Source: Schnuerera sp. xch1 (GTDB lineage: Bacteria; Bacillota; Clostridia; Tissierellales; Tepidimicrobiaceae). Taken from it: a stretch of 64,000 bases of DNA. Where the stretch lies: positions 248,001-312,000 of the forward strand of contig NZ_JAIOUP010000001.1 in assembly GCF_019931165.1 (NCBI RefSeq). The letters run 5' to 3'. The notes below the pieces were generated by a model. The model made no database searches and was not told where the DNA came from. It saw only the letters and a program-made list of their open reading frames with translations. The position numbers and the translations under genes are program-made. Positions 9,501-18,019 of this stretch are shown piece after piece (positions within the stretch are counted from its first letter, which is position 1; each line of letters opens with the position of its first letter).

Positions 9501-10119
9501 CTTTTAAGTTATCATATTGTTTTTCCAATTCAGAGAGTATATCTTTTATTCTCAACAAATTATTATCAGTCTTTTCTAATTTGTTTTCTGCTTCATTTTT
9601 TTTCGTCTTATATTTTACTATTCCTGCTGCTTCTTCAAATATATGTCTTCTATCTTCTGGTCTATTACTGAGTATTTCATCAACTCTACCTTGTCCAATA
9701 ATTGAGTATCCATCTTTTCCTACTCCAGTATCCATAAATAATTCTTTAATATCTTTTAATCTGCATGAATTCTTGTTCAAATAATATTCACTTTCTCCAG
9801 ATCTAAACATCCTTCTAGTAATAGCTACTTCCTGATAATCAATAGGTATAACTCCATCTAAGTTATCAAAAGTAATAGTCACTTCAGCATATCCAAGAGC
9901 TCTTCTTTTGCTGGTACCAGAAAAAATAATATCTTCCATTCTGCTACCTCTTAGAGTCTTTGCACTTTGTTCTCCTAATACCCATCTAATTGCATCAGCA
10001 ATATTACTTTTTCCACTGCCATTAGGCCCTACAACCGCTGTAATGCCTTCTTTGAATTCAACTTCAATTTTATCAGCAAATGATTTAAAACCTTGAATAT
10101 CAATCTTTTTTAAGTGCAA
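6541..10119 (-). CDS. smc: Chromosome partition protein SMC
   Basis: SMC is the condensin ATPase that folds and segregates the chromosome with ScpA and ScpB (not in this window). The Walker A GPNGSGKSN (about 31-39) and QSAKTLRG are N-terminal. Two long Lys/Glu-rich coiled coils flank a hinge with GDIINPGGSMTGGS (about 655-668). The C-terminus has signature LSGGEKS and Walker B FCILDEIDAALDD. A TTG at 10119 with GGGTGAT upstream gives 1192 aa; a GTG at 10128 lies inside that ribosome site and is less likely. Confidence 0.97.
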   Translation of the reverse strand: MHLKKIDIQGFKSFADKIEVEFKEGITAVVGPNGSGKSNIADAIRWVLGEQSAKTLRGSRMEDIIFSGTSKRRALGYAEVTITFDNLDGVIPIDYQEVAITRRMFRSGESEYYLNKNSCRLKDIKELFMDTGVGKDGYSIIGQGRVDEILSNRPEDRRHIFEEAAGIVKYKTKKNEAENKLEKTDNNLLRIKDILSELEKQYDNLKEQSKKASQFLDLSNKLKEIEVNLLIRKVDKLKKEIETSQSEKEKIQDKIDLILKDKDQVDETLNSIKLKIEDKDLSIESFQKEKDEITKYLNKNENDLTLLQEKKKFYIKDIERLNNEMNELNSNIEELKNEKTTLTETNAKIEEELDVLRKDYNKKNIRLEKLNENIQKSEKEIEDGKDRIYKLYNLITDKKSKLNNIVSFKENISKRIKQIEKDIDSLSERKRTDKGLLEQFKEDELKKEKEIVKENRQLANLKLEEQKYKDKLDKLYAQINQNKVDLQGKISNFNLLKNMEEDYEGYYKSVKNLMLACKKDRDLSNRLIGIVADLIKVEPKYEKAIQVALGGSLQNVVTKDENDAKYIINYLRNKRLGRITFLPISTIKSKSIDINPKDREQYNIIGLGSELVTFDDLYKDIIEYLLGRTIVVDDLDDANLVARRFNYSFRIVTIKGDIINPGGSMTGGSLSKVNNNLLNRKFRIEKIKKEINELSKTQEKLEQDKSDIKLILKDYSQKIKEKDEKLHNINIEIIKIENEKNKYATELDRSDGSIVKFKDEIKQLKLELNDIDKDKKILEGEIEQLSDQNNIIKANIEELMEKFEKEKDTREGSMEEVTDVKIRINSIENRLTNNREKLEVIENKTQSIINSIDLKKNESESKKVEIDEISNNILLMKDEIEKLLIDKKRQDEELTALKRQKEKLMNDFYLKQNRLKEINEDISKLEKSKNSWDLKETKRSVNLENIYSKLLDEYELNYEQALELWIELDDLDKATKEVKKLKNEIKRLGSVNLSSIKEFEAVKERLEFMTKQHKDLLSAKEDLKKVIRDMEEKMKKQFLINFKKINEKFNEVFSILFGGGKASIALEDEEDILNCGIEVKVQPPGKKLQNLNLLSGGEKSLTAVTLLFAILKVKPTPFCILDEIDAALDDANIGRYTNYLKNFAANTQFIMITHRQGTMEMADVLYGVTMEEEGISKIVSVKLTDNLEEVAS

Positions 10120-10142
10120 TCTAATCACCCTTTAAAATCAAA

Positions 10143-11228
10143 TTAAATCTTTTTTATATAATTTTCTATAGCTTTTTTTCTACTTAATGTGGCTTTTTTA
10201 GAATTAACTATTGTTATTTCTATTATATCCCTTGGAATATCTTTTATATATATCTTTACATTCTTAAGTTTATATCTATCAACCATAAAATCTATATTAC
10301 TTGATTTTTGTCCAGCTATATTGGATATATTTTTCCCATTTGTTTCAATTATCAAAGTTTTATTAAACATATCTTCATAATATCTATCTAAATAATCCTT
10401 TAATATAATTCTATAGATATTCGATTCAACCAATTGTCTGATAGATGGATGAAACGGTCCCGCTATTACATCCTTTCCAAGCCTTATATTATCAGTAGGC
10501 TGTAAACCAATTCTTATTACATTAATATTATAATACTCAAAAAGCATAAGCAAAATAGTTGCTGTATCTACAGCTTCCTCCAAGGATAAAGGTGTATAAT
10601 CATTATTATTATACATCTTTTCTAGATAAGTATCTTTTATGACCAAAGTAGGATAAATCCTAACACAATAAGGTTCCAACTTTACAAATTCTTTAGCTGT
10701 AAAAATTGCTCTTTCTCTATTATCTTCTACTAACCCTATCATCATCTGTAATCCTAAATTGAAACCATATTCCTTAATTAACTTAGAAGCAATATAAACC
10801 TGTTGAACATTATGTCCTCTCCCGCTTTTATTCAAAACTTCATCATTTAGTGATTGTACTCCTAATTCTATAGTATCAACCTTATACTCATTGAGTAAGT
10901 TTAATACTTCTTTATCTATATAGTCAGGTCTTGTTGATAATCTAATTGCATCAATTTTTCCTTTATTCTTATATTCAAAAGGAACTGCTAAGAGTTCCTT
11001 TTGAATACTATTTTGTATTCCAGTAAAACTTCCACCATAAAAAGCTACTTCTATAGTTATTTTTCTATTTGGAAATGTAGATAAATGCTCTTCTATAGTT
11101 TTTCTTACATAATTTGGCGTTACATCAGTAGATAATCCAGTTATTCTTCTTTGATTGCAGAAAACACAATCATGGGGACAACCTAAATGGGGTACAAAAA
11201 TAGGAATAATATAATGGTTTTTACTCAC
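10143..11228 (-). CDS. Elp3-like radical SAM protein, function unknown
   Basis: The N-terminus has the radical SAM cluster motif CPHDCVFC (CxxxCxxC, about 17-24), then FYGGSFTG and LSTRPDYID typical of the Elp3/HemN-like branch. There is no C-terminal acetyltransferase domain, so it is not a full Elp3. A GTG at 11228 (GGGTGA upstream) gives 361 aa; a GTG at 11237 is also possible. The gene overlaps or abuts the rnc stop and lies 23 nt before smc. Related clostridial proteins sit in the same rnc-smc slot. The substrate is unknown; tRNA modification is only a guess from the family. Confidence 0.85.
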   Translation of the reverse strand: MSKNHYIIPIFVPHLGCPHDCVFCNQRRITGLSTDVTPNYVRKTIEEHLSTFPNRKITIEVAFYGGSFTGIQNSIQKELLAVPFEYKNKGKIDAIRLSTRPDYIDKEVLNLLNEYKVDTIELGVQSLNDEVLNKSGRGHNVQQVYIASKLIKEYGFNLGLQMMIGLVEDNRERAIFTAKEFVKLEPYCVRIYPTLVIKDTYLEKMYNNNDYTPLSLEEAVDTATILLMLFEYYNINVIRIGLQPTDNIRLGKDVIAGPFHPSIRQLVESNIYRIILKDYLDRYYEDMFNKTLIIETNGKNISNIAGQKSSNIDFMVDRYKLKNVKIYIKDIPRDIIEITIVNSKKATLSRKKAIENYIKKI

Positions 11229-11943
11229 TTCGCTCACCCATCTTTAATAAAACTTGTTTTGCAGCATTCTGTTCTGCTTCTTTCTTATTCCTTCCCATTC
11301 CTTTCCCTATAACTTTGTTTTCAACAATCACATTCATATAAAACTTTTTCCTATGATCAGGTCCTACTTCTTTTTCAACTTGGTAATTAATCTTCGATTT
11401 AGTTCTTTTTTGCAATACTTCTTGAAGTTCCGTTTTATAATCTATAAATAGACTCCCTTTCGACAATGCATAGATGACCTCCTGTTCAAAATGTTCTAAT
11501 AGGAAGTCTTCAGCACTTTTTAATCCTCCATCAATATAAATAGCTCCTAATAAAGCTTCAAAAGCATCAGCTAATATTGAATCTCTATGTCTGCCACCAG
11601 TATTTTCTTCTCCTTTACCTAATAATAAATATTTTCCAATATTTATTTTTCGTGCAGCAAAGGCCAATGATGATTCACAGACTACTGATGCTCTTCTCTT
11701 AGTAAGTTCCCCTTCAGGAAACTCAGTAAAGCGTTTATATAAGTATTCACTAACAACTAAGTCAATTACTACATCTCCTAAAAATTCCAATCTTTCATTG
11801 CTTTCATTATTATATTTTTTGTTCTCATTGGCATATGAACTATGAATTAATGAGGTATTTAAAAGATTAGTGTCTTTGAAAAAATAGTTTATTTGTGATT
11901 GTATTTCCTTTAAACATTGCATACGACCAGATGATATCTTCAC
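11221..11943 (-). CDS. rnc: Ribonuclease III
   Basis: RNase III cuts double-stranded RNA, including rRNA precursors. The catalytic domain (about 1-155) shows ERLEFLGDVVIDLVVS (about 45-60) and DAFEALLGAIYIDGG with the metal-binding acids. The dsRNA-binding domain (about 162-236) ends in KEAEQNAAKQVL. 240 aa is standard. The start is GTG with GGGGGT. Its end overlaps the start of the radical SAM gene. Confidence 0.97.
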   Translation of the reverse strand: MKISSGRMQCLKEIQSQINYFFKDTNLLNTSLIHSSYANENKKYNNESNERLEFLGDVVIDLVVSEYLYKRFTEFPEGELTKRRASVVCESSLAFAARKINIGKYLLLGKGEENTGGRHRDSILADAFEALLGAIYIDGGLKSAEDFLLEHFEQEVIYALSKGSLFIDYKTELQEVLQKRTKSKINYQVEKEVGPDHRKKFYMNVIVENKVIGKGMGRNKKEAEQNAAKQVLLKMGERSE

Positions 11944-11971
11944 AATATTACCCCCACATTATTAAATAATT

Positions 11972-12001
11972 TATACTAGATCCAACAAAGAATCTAGTAT
12001 A
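11972..12001. other. Stem-loop between acpP and rnc
   Basis: TATACTAGAT and ATCTAGTATA (10-bp perfect arms, 10-nt loop) lie just after the acpP stop. On the minus strand the 3' side is AATTATTTAATAA, a poor T-tract, so it is at most a weak terminator or a processing site. Confidence 0.5.
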
Positions 12002-12005
12002 TAAA

Positions 12006-12239
12006 CTAATTATTAACAATTTTATCAATGTAATTAACAGCATCACCTACTGTATTTATATTTTCAACCTCTGAATCATCAACTTCTATTTCAAACTCAT
12101 CCTCCAATGCCATTATAAGTTCTACTAAATCTAATGAATCTGCATTTAAATCTTCCTTAAATAAAGTATCCATACTGATATCATCCTCATCAATATCAAA
12201 TTGTTGTGAAATCATTATTTTTATCTTTTCATAAACCAT
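12006..12239 (-). CDS. acpP: Acyl carrier protein
   Basis: ACP carries growing acyl chains on 4'-phosphopantetheine in fatty acid synthesis. The 77-aa acidic protein has the attachment motif ADSLDLVELI with Ser at about 38. It follows plsX by 30 nt. In B. subtilis fabD and fabG lie between plsX and the acp gene; here they are absent, so the rest of the fatty acid synthesis genes must be elsewhere. Confidence 0.96.
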   Translation of the reverse strand: MVYEKIKIMISQQFDIDEDDISMDTLFKEDLNADSLDLVELIMALEDEFEIEVDDSEVENINTVGDAVNYIDKIVNN

Positions 12240-12269
12240 AATTGCACCTCCAAAAAATTTAAATAAAAT

Positions 12270-13262
12270 TTATTTATTAATATTTATATCATTCTTAATA
12301 ACATTTATTACGTCTTTCTTATTGAAATTTACAACCTGTCTAATAGCATTCTTAATAGCTAAAGCATCAGAACTTCCATGAGCTTTAAATACTGGTTTTT
12401 CAAGTCCTAATAGTGGTGCCCCACCATACTCTCTATAATCCATCCTTCCTTTAAAAGAACTCAATTGAGATTTTAACATTGTAGCTCCAATCTTCGACTT
12501 AAACGATTGAGTTAATTCTTCTTTTAAAGCCGTAAACAATGATATTGCCATTCCTTCTGTTAATTTTAATAAAATATTTCCAATAAATCCATCACAAACG
12601 ATTACATCTATGATTCCTTTTGGAATATCCCTTGCTTCTATGTTTCCAATAAAGTTTAAATTTAATTCTTTGATTAGATCGTAAGATTCTTTCACTAATG
12701 TATTTCCTTTACCTTCTTCTGTACCAACATTTACTAGTCCAACCTTAGGTGCTTTTTTCTCTAAAACCTTCTCAAAATATATAGAACCCATTATTGCAAA
12801 CTGTTTTAAATATTCAGGTTTACAATCTACATTTGCTCCAGCATCAATAAGTAATGACAATCCATTAATAGTTGGATAAACAGTTGTTAATGCAGCTCTC
12901 TCAATTCCTTTTATTCTTTTTACAATAAATAGTCCACCTGCCAATAACGCACCAGTACTTCCGGCTGAAATAAATCCATCGCCTTTATCTTCTGCAAGTG
13001 CTTTTAATCCTATTACCATTGATGAATCCTTTTTTCTCCTTATAGCTAAAGCAGGTTCATCTTCATTTTTTATAATCTGGCTAGCATTGATTATATCTAT
13101 TGTATCTTTTGAATATACATATTTGTTCAGCTCTTCTTCTATTTTCTCCTGTTCTCCAACAATCAACAGATTAACTCCCAGTTCTTTAGAAGCATCAATG
13201 CATCCCTTTACAATTTCTTTATAACCTTTGTCTCCTCCCATGCCATCTACAATAATCTTCAT
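12270..13262 (-). CDS. plsX: Phosphate acyltransferase PlsX
   Basis: PlsX makes acyl-phosphate from acyl-ACP, the donor for PlsY (also in this window at 54932). The ATG at 13262 with AGGAGG gives 330 aa starting MKIIVDGMGGDKGY, the family N-terminus. An earlier in-frame start would add 24 unlikely residues. Later motifs SAGSTGALLAGG, LIDAGANVDCKPE and VCDGFIGN are present. No FapR gene or FapR-like operator is seen upstream. Confidence 0.96.
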   Translation of the reverse strand: MKIIVDGMGGDKGYKEIVKGCIDASKELGVNLLIVGEQEKIEEELNKYVYSKDTIDIINASQIIKNEDEPALAIRRKKDSSMVIGLKALAEDKGDGFISAGSTGALLAGGLFIVKRIKGIERAALTTVYPTINGLSLLIDAGANVDCKPEYLKQFAIMGSIYFEKVLEKKAPKVGLVNVGTEEGKGNTLVKESYDLIKELNLNFIGNIEARDIPKGIIDVIVCDGFIGNILLKLTEGMAISLFTALKEELTQSFKSKIGATMLKSQLSSFKGRMDYREYGGAPLLGLEKPVFKAHGSSDALAIKNAIRQVVNFNKKDVINVIKNDININK

Positions 13263-13343
13263 AATTATCCTCCTAATCCAGCCTTTGTACCTACTACTGA
13301 TATTAAATATATTATAGAATACGCAAAAAAGCAATATTTATAG

Positions 13344-13372
13344 AAAAAAAGATAGTGAATAATATCACTATC
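13344..13372 (-). terminator. Terminator after rpmF
   Basis: On the minus strand GATAGTGA and TCACTATC form an 8-bp stem followed by TTTTTTT. It ends the yceD-rpmF unit before plsX. Confidence 0.88.
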
Positions 13373-13408
13373 TCAATTTAAACGAGTAAAACTGATAAAT
13401 TTTATAAA

Positions 13409-13588
13409 TTATTCTACATCTAAAACTTCTCTATCCCTATAATATCCACAAGCTCTACAAACCCTGTGTGGTAATTTAGGCTCATGACATTGTGGGCATT
13501 CTGTAATTGTAGCCTTGTTTAATTTATATGCAGAAGCTCTTCTTTTATTCTTTCTAGCTTTAGACGTTTTTCGTTTTGGTACTGCCAT
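13409..13588 (-). CDS. rpmF: 50S ribosomal protein L32
   Basis: The 59-aa protein starts [19 protein letters not shown], the L32 N-terminus, and has a four-cysteine zinc ribbon: CPQC (about 30-33) and CRAC (about 43-46). The start has AAGGAGGTG. It follows yceD by 13 nt, the usual pairing in bacteria. It is the zinc-binding form of L32. Confidence 0.97.
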   Translation of the reverse strand: MAVPKRKTSKARKNKRRASAYKLNKATITECPQCHEPKLPHRVCRACGYYRDREVLDVE

Positions 13589-13601
13589 CTAAAACACCTC
13601 C

Positions 13602-14105
13602 TTATTCCTTAAAGGAAAAATCTTTAAGAATTGCAAATCTAGGATCAATGTCCTCTATAACACAATCACAATCTTCTTCATTACGATTCACACCGCACTT
13701 CGGGCAAATTCCCTTACACTCTTCATCACAAAGAGGTTTCATAGGAAGAGATAGAATTATCATACTTATAATATCTTCTGTTAAATCCAGTTTCTCATCA
13801 GAGTAGTATACAACTTCATCATCATCTTCATCATTGGATTTTCTAACTAGTTTTCCTGATAAAACTGTACTCTCTCTGTTAACAAAAGGTTCCAGACATC
13901 TTCCACAGATTTCTTCATATACATAAGTTATGTTTACATGTACTATCTTATTATCATCAACTTTATATATCTTACCATCATATTTTATAGGTTCTATAAA
14001 CTTGATTTCTCTCCCGTTGATGTCCAACTCATTCTTTTTTATTTCCCCTTCAAAGGAAATACTAGATAAAGTTTCATCATGAAGTTTTGATAAGTCAATC
14101 TTCAT
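13602..14105 (-). CDS. yceD: YceD family protein (DUF177)
   Basis: YceD/YlbN proteins are coded before rpmF in most bacteria; a role in 23S rRNA or large-subunit maturation has been proposed. The ATG at 14105 with AGAGGTGA gives 167 aa. Paired cysteines CGRC (about 77-80) and CDEECKGICPKCG (about 131-143), plus CDC, suggest a metal site. An earlier in-frame start overlaps the promoter and is rejected. Confidence 0.9.
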   Translation of the reverse strand: MKIDLSKLHDETLSSISFEGEIKKNELDINGREIKFIEPIKYDGKIYKVDDNKIVHVNITYVYEEICGRCLEPFVNRESTVLSGKLVRKSNDEDDDEVVYYSDEKLDLTEDIISMIILSLPMKPLCDEECKGICPKCGVNRNEEDCDCVIEDIDPRFAILKDFSFKE

Positions 14106-14133
14106 ATTTTCACCTCTTAGACTAACAAACATT

Positions 14134-14162
14134 ATTATATAAAGGAGACTAGTATTTGTCAA
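14134..14162 (-). promoter_or_regulatory. Strong sigma-A promoter of yceD-rpmF
   Basis: On the minus strand, TTGACA (14157-14162), a 17-nt spacer and TATAAT (14134-14139): both boxes match the consensus exactly. It starts the yceD-rpmF transcript. Confidence 0.92.
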
Positions 14163-14170
14163 GAAATATA

Positions 14171-15367
14171 TTATTTTTCAACTAGCTCTTTTGTATCTTT
14201 AGCAATCATTAATTCTTCATTAGTTGGTATTACAATAACTTTAACAGAGCTTGAATCTTTAGATATTATAGCTTCTTTTCCTCTAACATCATTTAATTTT
14301 TTATCTAATCTTATATCAATACAGTCTAATCCATCACATATTCTTTCTCTAATGCTTATAGAATTTTCTCCTATGCCTGCAGTGAAAACTAATGCATCAA
14401 CATTGCACATTAAAGCTGAATAAGCTCCTATATACTCTTTTACTCTATTGCAGAATATATTTAAAGCTAACTCTGCTCTTTCATTACCTTCATTTGCAGC
14501 ATCTTCAAGATCTCTAAAGTCACTACTCAAACCAGAAATTCCAAGAACTCCAGATTTCTTGTTTAACATTTTATTTACTTCATCAAAAGATAAGTCCTCC
14601 TTCTCCATTAAGAATGGAATTATGGCCGGATCAATATCTCCAGTCCTAGTGCCCATAGCCAATCCTTCCAACGGTGTAAATCCCATACTTGTATCAATAG
14701 ATTTCCCACCATTAACCGCACAAACACTAGCTCCATTTCCTAAGTGACAGGTTATAATATTTAGTTCATCAATTGGTTTATTCATCATTTCAGCAGCTTT
14801 TAACGATACATATTTATGTGATGTTCCGTGAAAACCATATTTTCTAATTCCATACTTTTCATAATATTCATATGGCAATGGATAAATATAGTTTTCTGCA
14901 GGTATAGTTTGATGGAAAGCTGTATCAAAGACTGCTACCATAGGTGTATTTGGCATAAGCTCTTTACATGCTTCTATCCCCATAATGTTTGGTGGATTAT
15001 GTAATGGCGCTAATTCTACACACTCTTCTATAACCTTCATAACTTCATCATCAATAATTACTGAATTAGCAAATCTTTCTCCTCCATGAACAACTCTATG
15101 ACCAACTGCATTTATATCATCCATTGATTTAATTGCTCCATAATTTGAATCCACAAGAGCATTTAAAACCAGTTCCAAAGCTTTTCTGTGGTCTTTCATA
15201 GGTTCTTCAATGATTACTTCCTCTTTGCCTGTAGTTGTATGTTTAACTCTTGATCCTTCAATCCCTATTCTTTCTACCAAACCTTTTGCTCTTACTTCCT
15301 CATTCTTCATATTTATTAATTGATATTTTAATGAAGAACTACCACAATTAATAACTAAAATATTCAT
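14171..15367 (-). CDS. ackA: Acetate kinase
   Basis: AckA interconverts acetyl-phosphate plus ADP and acetate plus ATP, the last ATP-forming step of acetate fermentation. The ATG at 15367 with AGGAGGAA gives 398 aa. The family signatures [13 protein letters not shown] (2-14), [11 protein letters not shown] and THLGNG-type [11 protein letters not shown] are present. Phosphotransacetylase (pta), its usual partner, is not adjacent. It is transcribed away from tmcAL, whose enzyme consumes acetate. Confidence 0.97.
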   Translation of the reverse strand: MNILVINCGSSSLKYQLINMKNEEVRAKGLVERIGIEGSRVKHTTTGKEEVIIEEPMKDHRKALELVLNALVDSNYGAIKSMDDINAVGHRVVHGGERFANSVIIDDEVMKVIEECVELAPLHNPPNIMGIEACKELMPNTPMVAVFDTAFHQTIPAENYIYPLPYEYYEKYGIRKYGFHGTSHKYVSLKAAEMMNKPIDELNIITCHLGNGASVCAVNGGKSIDTSMGFTPLEGLAMGTRTGDIDPAIIPFLMEKEDLSFDEVNKMLNKKSGVLGISGLSSDFRDLEDAANEGNERAELALNIFCNRVKEYIGAYSALMCNVDALVFTAGIGENSISIRERICDGLDCIDIRLDKKLNDVRGKEAIISKDSSSVKVIVIPTNEELMIAKDTKELVEK

Positions 15368-15405
15368 CTCCAATTCCTCCTCTGTTTTGTTCTTCCATCG
15401 AGTAT

Positions 15406-15434
15406 ATTTTATTATAATTATGTGAAAAAATCAA
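15406..15434 (-). promoter_or_regulatory. Promoter of ackA
   Basis: On the minus strand, TTGATT (15429-15434), 17-nt spacer, TAAAAT (15406-15411). A near-palindrome ACGATATAAT/ATTATGTCGT (15434-15453, one mismatch) lies directly upstream in the ackA-tmcAL divergent gap and could bind a regulator. Confidence 0.65.
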
Positions 15435-15495
15435 CGATATAATATTATGTCGTTTTTATGTTATAATATCAATAAAACTAGTGGAGGTTACTAAT

Positions 15496-16749
15496 ATGAG
15501 TGTTGTTGGTTTAATAACTGAATACAATCCTTTCCACTTTGGACATAAATATCATTTAAACATGTCTAAAAACATGACAAATTCAGAATACTCGATAGCT
15601 ATCATGAGTGGTTCCTTTGTTCAAAGGGGTGAACCATCTCTAGTCGATAAATGGACTAAAGCCAAGATGGCAATCGATAATGGAGTGGATTTGGTTATAG
15701 AATTACCTTTTATATTTTCAACTCAATCTGCTGAACTATTTGCTTATGGAAATATTTCTTTACTACATAATCTAAATATTGTAGATTATGTATGCTTTGG
15801 CAGTGAATTAGACAATTTAAACTTATTAAATAAAATAGCAAAGATACTATGCAAAGAACCTCATTATTACAAAAACAATTTAAAGAAATATTTAGATATG
15901 GGGAATTCATTCTCAGTATCCCGTAGCAAAGCACTAGAAGATTATTTTCATAAATATGAAATAGATAAAATAAAACATATTAATATTGCTGAAATTTTAA
16001 ATATGCCTAATAATATATTAGCAATTGAATATTTAAAAGCATTAATAAGCTTGAAAAGCAATATCAAGCCTATTACTTTTAAAAGAATAGGTAGCAAATA
16101 CCATGAACCCTTATTGGATCAAAAACTTGCTAGTGCTACTGCAATAAGAAAATCCTTATTAAATAATGATATCATAGGCGTTAAGAAATATTTACCTGAT
16201 CAATCATATAAACATATATTGGATTATAAAAATAATTATAATAGATTTAATTCACTACATAATTATAACCAAATCATTCACTATTTATTAAGAATTGGAA
16301 TCATAGATGAGTTATCGAACATCATGGACATAGAAACAGGACTCGATAATAGAATAATTCAGAAAAGTACTCAGCACAATGATATCTATCATTTCGTTCA
16401 GTCTATATCAACCAAAAGATATCCAAAGACCAGAATACAAAGAATACTGACTCATCTAATGACAGGCTTAACTCAATCTATATTTGAAGATCTATATACT
16501 CACTATCCAGCATATTTAAGAGTACTAGGTGCAAACAAAAAAGGTTTTATATTATTGAATAAGATCAAGGAGAAATCTGATTTGCCAATAATAGTAAAAT
16601 TTTCGGATTATGATAAATTAAATAATCCTTATATACATAAAATTATTTCTTTTGATAAAAAGGCTACCGATTTATTTTTTCTTGGATTAATGAATCAAAA
16701 AACATTTATGAATATGGACTACTATGCAACTCCTTATATGAAAAAATAA
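15496..16749 (+). CDS. tmcAL: tRNA(Met) cytidine acetate ligase TmcAL
   Basis: TmcAL (YlbM) makes N4-acetylcytidine at position 34 of elongator tRNA-Met, using acetate and ATP through acetyl-AMP. The ATG at 15496 with GTGGAGG gives 417 aa. The nucleotidyltransferase-like motif EYNPFHFGH is at about 9-17. SGSFVQRGEPS and the later RIGSKYHE are family features. It is one of few plus-strand genes here and sits next to ackA. Confidence 0.95.
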   Translation: MSVVGLITEYNPFHFGHKYHLNMSKNMTNSEYSIAIMSGSFVQRGEPSLVDKWTKAKMAIDNGVDLVIELPFIFSTQSAELFAYGNISLLHNLNIVDYVCFGSELDNLNLLNKIAKILCKEPHYYKNNLKKYLDMGNSFSVSRSKALEDYFHKYEIDKIKHINIAEILNMPNNILAIEYLKALISLKSNIKPITFKRIGSKYHEPLLDQKLASATAIRKSLLNNDIIGVKKYLPDQSYKHILDYKNNYNRFNSLHNYNQIIHYLLRIGIIDELSNIMDIETGLDNRIIQKSTQHNDIYHFVQSISTKRYPKTRIQRILTHLMTGLTQSIFEDLYTHYPAYLRVLGANKKGFILLNKIKEKSDLPIIVKFSDYDKLNNPYIHKIISFDKKATDLFFLGLMNQKTFMNMDYYATPYMKK

Positions 16750-16771
16750 CAGAGTTTCTCTGTTGTTTTTT
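16748..16771 (+). terminator. Terminator after tmcAL
   Basis: AACAGAG-TTT-CTCTGTT (7-bp stem) then GTTTTTT, overlapping the tmcAL stop region. It separates tmcAL from ylbJ. Confidence 0.85.
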
Positions 16772-16798
16772 CATATAAAATTTTAATAAAAATATAAT
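16771..16798 (+). promoter_or_regulatory. Possible sigma-E type promoter of ylbJ
   Basis: TCATATA (16771-16777) and AATATAAT (16791-16798) are 13 nt apart, the same spacing as the sigma-E-like site before spoIVA. The -10 box is a weak match to CATACAAT. In B. subtilis ylbJ is sigma-E dependent, which supports but does not prove the call. Confidence 0.35.
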
Positions 16799-16822
16799 TT
16801 AATAAAGGGAGTTGATTCATAA

Positions 16823-18019
16823 ATGAAGAAATATATCAAAAATTTTCTTTTTTTAATGCTTATTTTATATCTTCTAATTGGCATTATCAAATACCCACAG
16901 ATATCCTTAGATAGCGCCTATAAAGGCTTGTCAACATGGTTTAACGTAGTTATTCCTTCCCTATTCCCATTTTTTATAGTTTCAGAAATTCTAATTAGTA
17001 TAGGGTTCGTAAAATTTATAGGTAAGGCTCTACAGCGAATAATGAAACCTTTATTCAATGTTCGTGGTGAAGGAGCTTTTCCATTCTGCATGAGTATAAT
17101 ATCTGGTTATCCGATGGGAGCAAAAATAGTATCGGATTTAAGAGAAAAGAATTTAATATCAAAAACTGAAGCAGAAAGGGCCATATGTTTTTCAAGTACA
17201 TCGGGTCCCTTATTCATGCTAGGTGCAGTATCAATAGGTATATTAAAAAACTCCTCTATAGCTCCTTTAATAATATATCCTCACTATCTAGGAGCTATAA
17301 CTGTAGGTATTATAATGAGGTTTTACAAGAAAAAAGAAAATATTATTTCAAAAAGAAACACACATAAAACCAATACATTAAATTTAATAAAGACAAATTT
17401 AGGTAGAGACCTTTCAATTGGTTCTATTCTCAGTAATAGCGTGAAGAATAGTATAAATACAATATTATTAATAGGCGGATTTATAGTTTTCTATTCTGTA
17501 CTAACAGAATTATTATTTGTATCCAATTTTTTTAATTCCTTGATAGGTTTACTCAATAACATGTTACCCATAAATGTAAATAAAGAATTATTACATGGCT
17601 TCATAGCCGGTTTGTTGGAAATAACAACTGGTTGTCAAAGAATATCAACTGTAAATATTAACTTAATCTATAAAATATTAATAATTAATTTTTTAATTGG
17701 TTGGAGTGGTTTTTCCATACACAGTCAAGCATTAAGTTTTATAAGCAAAACAGATATAAACAATAAAATATATATTTTTTCTAAATTTATTCATGGTATT
17801 TTTTCTAGTTTATATGGTTTTATATTATACACTATAAAATATAAAAACCTAGTTAAACCTTCCCTTGCACCTGAACTACATATACCATATCATCTATACT
17901 CTACTGAGTGGACACTATTGTTCATGAACTCATTGAAATTAGTAGTATTCACTACAATCTATATGTTGATCTGTTCTTTGATTATGTTGATAATATATGA
18001 AATTTCATCAGACAATTAA
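16823..18019 (+). CDS. ylbJ: Sporulation integral membrane protein YlbJ
   Basis: YlbJ is a mother-cell membrane protein needed for spore cortex formation in B. subtilis. The 398-aa protein has many hydrophobic helices, the first at about 5-23 (signal-anchor like). Nucleoside-recognition (Gate) type motifs GEGAFPFCMSIISGYPMGAK (about 82-101) and FSSTSGPLFMLG fit. The upstream AAAGGGAG is about 12 nt from the ATG. Its stop overlaps the stop of the convergent coiled-coil gene. Synteny with coaD matches the B. subtilis ylbI-ylbJ pair. Confidence 0.93.
   Translation: MKKYIKNFLFLMLILYLLIGIIKYPQISLDSAYKGLSTWFNVVIPSLFPFFIVSEILISIGFVKFIGKALQRIMKPLFNVRGEGAFPFCMSIISGYPMGAKIVSDLREKNLISKTEAERAICFSSTSGPLFMLGAVSIGILKNSSIAPLIIYPHYLGAITVGIIMRFYKKKENIISKRNTHKTNTLNLIKTNLGRDLSIGSILSNSVKNSINTILLIGGFIVFYSVLTELLFVSNFFNSLIGLLNNMLPINVNKELLHGFIAGLLEITTGCQRISTVNINLIYKILIINFLIGWSGFSIHSQALSFISKTDINNKIYIFSKFIHGIFSSLYGFILYTIKYKNLVKPSLAPELHIPYHLYSTEWTLLFMNSLKLVVFTTIYMLICSLIMLIIYEISSDN

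Noticed and set aside
12240-13262. FapR operator near plsX
   Set aside because: No inverted repeat of the FapR type was found upstream of plsX.
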